DNA from: an uncultured Clostridium sp.
Lineage (GTDB): Bacteria; Bacillota_A; Clostridia; TANB77; CAG-508
NCBI GenBank assembly: GCA_946491915.1
Contig: CAMLYR010000065.1
Span: 1 to 7,960 of the forward strand
Direction: 5' to 3'
Length of the DNA stretch: 7,960 bases
This document shows, in pieces, positions 5,135 to 7,960 of the stretch. The translations under genes were made by a program, and so were the position numbers. The notes below the pieces were generated by a model. It was not told the origin of the DNA, searched no databases, and saw nothing but the letters and a program-made list of their open reading frames with translations. How positions within the stretch are numbered: the first letter of the stretch is position 1; each line of letters begins with the position of its first letter.

Positions 5135-5590
5135 ATGGATAGAGATTTGTTATATGTAATCTATGAAGATCGGGAAGGATGGCAGATAATTCTTAATCAG
5201 AATTATACTGATGAAGAATTGAGAGAGAAACTCTCGGATTTATTAGATTATGTAAAATCAGATTTTCATGAGAAAGAGTGGATTGAATTTATTCTTGCGA
5301 AGGGTGTAAGAATACCTGTAGGAGAACAAATGAAATTCAAGGTTAAAGACTGTGCAATTATTAAGACGCAGTATAAAGGATTGATTTGGAAACCAATCGG
5401 GAGATCCAAGGTGATTTTCTATCCGGATTTAAAGTTTGATATTATCAATCCTATTGATATTAGGATCATCAAAAGAGTATCAGAAGATATGGACGTCTTG
5501 ATAAAACAGCCATTCAAGAAAAGCTGTGAAAAAATCAAAAATTTTTTTTCTGACCCCGGAGACCAGAAGAAAAGAGAAAAAGAACGTTGA
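5135..5590 (+). CDS. Hypothetical protein, 151 aa, unknown function
   Basis: Not recognised. ATG 5135 lies 6 bases after AAGGAGG. The protein has no signal peptide or membrane segment. The N-terminal third alternates strand- and helix-like segments (LLYVIYEDREGWQIILN, then YTDEELREKLSDLLDYV). The middle (about 48-105) is probably beta-rich (WIEFILAKGVRIPVGEQMKF, then FYPDLKFDIINPIDIRII). The last 25 residues are lysine-rich and contain DPGDQKKREKER. It is a separate transcription unit with its own promoter, leader hairpin and strong terminator, placed between purM and an SDR/purL pair. This suggests an inserted accessory gene rather than a purine enzyme. GC by sampling is about 30-33%, not clearly foreign. 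Confidence 0.75.
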   Translation: MDRDLLYVIYEDREGWQIILNQNYTDEELREKLSDLLDYVKSDFHEKEWIEFILAKGVRIPVGEQMKFKVKDCAIIKTQYKGLIWKPIGRSKVIFYPDLKFDIINPIDIRIIKRVSEDMDVLIKQPFKKSCEKIKNFFSDPGDQKKREKER

Positions 5591-5597
5591 TGTGCGA

Positions 5598-5653
5598 GAA
5601 GACAGGTAGATATTATATAGGCGTTTATTGTCAAATAATATCTGCCTGTTTTC
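5598..5653 (+). terminator. Strong intrinsic terminator after the 151-aa gene
   Basis: A 14-base stem (5602-5615 with 5636-5649, one G:T wobble) can extend to 18 pairs (5598-5615/5636-5653) around a 20-base loop. The right arm ends in CCTGTTTTC, so the T-run is short and partly in the stem. It closes the 151-aa transcription unit. Confidence 0.7.
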
Positions 5654-5678
5654 ACGTTAAAGAGGTGATATGTATAAT
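5651..5678 (+). promoter_or_regulatory. Possible promoter for the SDR-purL unit
   Basis: A perfect TATAAT (5673-5678) lies 50 bases before the SDR start, with a weak -35 (TTCACG, 5651-5656) at 16 bases that overlaps the terminator tail. The -35 is poor, so this is tentative. Without it, the SDR and purL would depend on read-through. Confidence 0.35.
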
Positions 5679-5727
5679 TTGGTAAAAATAATTGGTTTTA
5701 TAAAAGCAAATTTGAAAGGAGATTATT

Positions 5728-6444
5728 ATGAAAAATGTAATAATTACAGGTTCAGCAAATGGAGTGGGAAAGGCAATAGCTAAAATACTCAAAGACGAAA
5801 ACTTAATTTTACTTGATGTAGATGAAAATAATTTAGAAAAAATAGCTATAGAAACCAATTCTGAATATTATGTTTGCGATGTTTCAGAAGAAGAACAAAT
5901 AGATAAATTTGTTAATGATATTAAAAAGAAGTATGAAAAAATAGATTGCTTAATAAATTGTGCAGGAATGTGGATTTCAGGAGATATGTCAAAAGTAGAC
6001 GAAGAGGCTTACAAAGGCATGAATGATTTAAGTAGAATTAAAAAAGTTATTGATACAAATATATATGGAACAATAGCAATGATAAGGTCAATATTTCCAA
6101 TAATGAAAAAACAAGGATTTGGGCAAATCATTAATATTAATTCTCAAAGTGGAGTTATGTGTGAACCACCATATCCTATATATAATGCTACCAAAACAGG
6201 AGCAAATGCATTCAGAAAAGCAATACAAACAGACTTAGCACAAAATAATATAAAGATAACAGATGTATGTCCAGGTCTAATTCAAACTGATTTTTATAAA
6301 AGAGCAAATGATCCATTACCTGAAAATATAATGAAAAAAGGTTTAACAGCAGAAGATGTAGCAAATACTGTAAAATTCGTATTTGAATTACCACATGAAA
6401 TAACAATACCATGCATAGAAGTAAGAAATATAAAAAATTATTAA
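5728..6444 (+). CDS. Short-chain dehydrogenase/reductase (SDR), classical type
   Basis: An NAD(P)-dependent oxidoreductase with a Rossmann fold; the substrate cannot be told from sequence. The 238 aa is typical of classical SDRs. The cofactor loop TGSANGVG is at residues 7-14. An acidic residue at the end of the second strand (LLD30VD32) suggests NAD(H) preference. CDVS is at 50-53 and the structural NCAG at 77-80. The catalytic tetrad is complete: Asn111, Ser139, Tyr152 and Lys156 (YNATK), with the canonical 13-residue Ser-Tyr gap. CPGLIQTDF follows, as expected after the active site. AAAGGAG (5715-5721) lies 6 bases before the ATG. purL starts 33 bases after its stop, so the two are probably co-transcribed, though no known link to purine synthesis explains this. 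Confidence 0.92.
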   Translation: MKNVIITGSANGVGKAIAKILKDENLILLDVDENNLEKIAIETNSEYYVCDVSEEEQIDKFVNDIKKKYEKIDCLINCAGMWISGDMSKVDEEAYKGMNDLSRIKKVIDTNIYGTIAMIRSIFPIMKKQGFGQIININSQSGVMCEPPYPIYNATKTGANAFRKAIQTDLAQNNIKITDVCPGLIQTDFYKRANDPLPENIMKKGLTAEDVANTVKFVFELPHEITIPCIEVRNIKNY

Positions 6445-6477
6445 TAAAAATTACCAAAATAAAGGAGGAATTATTAA

Positions 6478-7960
6478 ATGGTAAGAAGAATTTATGTTCA
6501 AAAAAAACCAGGATTTGATGTAGAAGCAAAAGGAATCCTAGAGGATTTAAAAGAAAACTTACAGATAAAAGGACTAGAGCAAGTGGTTATCTTAAACAGA
6601 TATGATGTATCTGGAGTGGATGAAGAAAGTTACAACAAAGCAAAAACAACTGTATTTTCTGAGCCACAAGTAGATGACTATTTTGATGAAAGCTATACAT
6701 TTGATAAAAATGATAAAGTATTTGCAGTAGAATATTTACCAGGACAATTTGACCAAAGAGCAAACTCATTAGAAGAATGTTTACAAATCATCAGTGGAGG
6801 AGAAAGACCAACTTGTAAATCTGCCAAAGTATATATCTTAAAAGGAAATCTTTCAGATGAAGAAGTAAAAACTATTAAAAACTATTTAATCAATTCAGTA
6901 GATGCCAGAGAAGCAAGTTTAGAAAAAACAGAAACATTAGAAGATAAATTGGCAGAGCCAGAAGATGTACAAGTAGTAGATGGATTTATTCATATGACAG
7001 ATGATGATACAGAAAAATTCTATGAAAAATATGGTTTTGCAATGGATATTGCAGACTTAAAATTCTGTCAAGAATATTTTAGAGATACAGAAAAAAGAGA
7101 TCCAACAATGACAGAAATGAAAATGATTGACACATATTGGTCAGATCATTGTAGACATACAACTTTTCTTACCAGATTAGAAGAAATTGACATTGAATGG
7201 GATTTATTAAAAGACATATATGGAAAATATATAGAATCTAGAAAATTTGTATATCAAGATAGAAAAAAAGATATTTCTTTAATGGATGTTGCAACCATTG
7301 TTGCAAAAGAATTAAAGAAAAGAGGTGTTTTAAAAAATCTTGACGAATCAGAAGAAATTAATGCTTGTAGTATTAAAGCCAATATCATGGTAGATGGAAA
7401 AGAAGAAGAATATTTAATCATGTTCAAAAATGAGACACATAACCATCCAACAGAAATCGAACCATTTGGTGGAGCTGCTACTTGTTTAGGAGGAGCGATT
7501 CGTGACCCGTTATCAGGACGTGTGTATGTATATCAAGCAATGCGTGTAACAGGTTGTGGAGATCCAAGACAAACCATTGAAGAAACATTACCACATAAAT
7601 TACCACAAAGAAAATTAACAAATGAAGCTGCAAGAGGATACAGCTCTTATGGAAACCAAATTGGTTTGGCTACTGGACAAGTTGCCGAAATCTATCATCC
7701 AGGATATGTAGCAAAACGTATGGAAATTGGAGCTTTAGTAGGTGCGGCACCATCTAAAAATGTTATTAGATTAAGACCAGAGCCAGGAGATAAAGTTATT
7801 CTACTTGGTGGAAGAACTGGTAGAGATGGTTGTGGAGGAGCAACAGGTTCATCTAAAGCACATAATAGTGAATCATTAACAAGCTGTGGTGCAGAAGTAC
7901 AAAAAGGAAATGCACCAGAAGAAAGAAAAATTCAAAGATTATTTAGAGACCCAGAAGTAA
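6478..7960 (+). CDS. purL: Phosphoribosylformylglycinamidine synthase, single-chain type (partial, 3' end outside window)
   Basis: Makes FGAM from FGAR, glutamine and ATP, the step before PurM. The frame is open from ATG 6478 (AAAGGAGG at 6461-6468) to the window end: 494 complete codons of an expected 1,200 or more, lacking the second half and the glutaminase domain. About residues 1-150 form the N-terminal PurS-like region (MVRRIYVQKKPGFD). The linker motif MIDTYWSDHCRHTTF includes SDHCRH at 222-227. The ATP-binding domain shows FKNETHNHPTEIEPFGG (316-332), followed by LGGAIRDPLSGR. GYSSYGNQIGLATGQV and ILLGGRTGRDGCGGATGSS are also conserved. This is the long fused form, not the split PurS/PurL/PurQ of Bacillus; the C-terminal fusion is inferred from the N-terminal architecture. 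Confidence 0.95.
   Translation, partial: MVRRIYVQKKPGFDVEAKGILEDLKENLQIKGLEQVVILNRYDVSGVDEESYNKAKTTVFSEPQVDDYFDESYTFDKNDKVFAVEYLPGQFDQRANSLEECLQIISGGERPTCKSAKVYILKGNLSDEEVKTIKNYLINSVDAREASLEKTETLEDKLAEPEDVQVVDGFIHMTDDDTEKFYEKYGFAMDIADLKFCQEYFRDTEKRDPTMTEMKMIDTYWSDHCRHTTFLTRLEEIDIEWDLLKDIYGKYIESRKFVYQDRKKDISLMDVATIVAKELKKRGVLKNLDESEEINACSIKANIMVDGKEEEYLIMFKNETHNHPTEIEPFGGAATCLGGAIRDPLSGRVYVYQAMRVTGCGDPRQTIEETLPHKLPQRKLTNEAARGYSSYGNQIGLATGQVAEIYHPGYVAKRMEIGALVGAAPSKNVIRLRPEPGDKVILLGGRTGRDGCGGATGSSKAHNSESLTSCGAEVQKGNAPEERKIQRLFRDPEV

Noticed and set aside
5670..5783. 37-codon frame from ATG 5670 overlapping the SDR start
   Set aside because: It has an AGAGGTG-like site, but it overlaps the SDR start in another frame and yields a low-complexity peptide with no recognisable features.

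Overview
The window looks like chromosomal DNA from an AT-rich, low-GC Gram-positive bacterium of the class Clostridia, probably an anaerobic gut-type lineage. Reasons: strong AGGAGG-type ribosome binding sites, sigma-A-like promoters with 17-base spacers, A/T-ending codons, and a long single-chain PurL of the type found in clostridia. No rRNA, tRNA, CRISPR array, transposase or recombinase gene is visible.

Layout. (1) 1-1574: an AT-rich leader with one perfect inverted repeat, then two closely spaced genes of unknown function (279 and 150 aa). (2) 1575-2121: a compact accessory stretch with a small ORF broken by an amber codon, a terminator, a strong promoter, a 59-aa cysteine-rich basic protein at about 43% GC, and another terminator. 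(3) 2135-3785: CoA biosynthesis. coaD and a DUF2007-like membrane-tailed protein run forward, coaE runs backward, and the two units converge on one bidirectional terminator. (4) 3786-3987: the divergent coaE/purM promoter region. It holds two nearly identical 31-base palindromic repeats spaced 36 bases apart. (5) 3988-7960: purM, a self-contained transcription unit for an unknown 151-aa protein, an SDR oxidoreductase, and the first 494 codons of purL, which runs off the window.

How the genes fit together: CoaD and CoaE catalyse the last two steps of CoA synthesis around the dephospho-CoA intermediate. PurL and PurM catalyse consecutive steps of de novo purine synthesis (FGAR to FGAM to AIR). 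The 59-aa and 151-aa genes are unrelated in protein sequence but share an architecture: own promoter, a short GC-rich hairpin abutting the Shine-Dalgarno sequence, a small charged protein, and a terminator. They look like independent single-gene insertions into housekeeping neighbourhoods. No complete new defence or mobile system could be demonstrated. The best leads are the tandem palindromes at 3837-3903, the paired cassette architecture, and the amber-interrupted small ORF.
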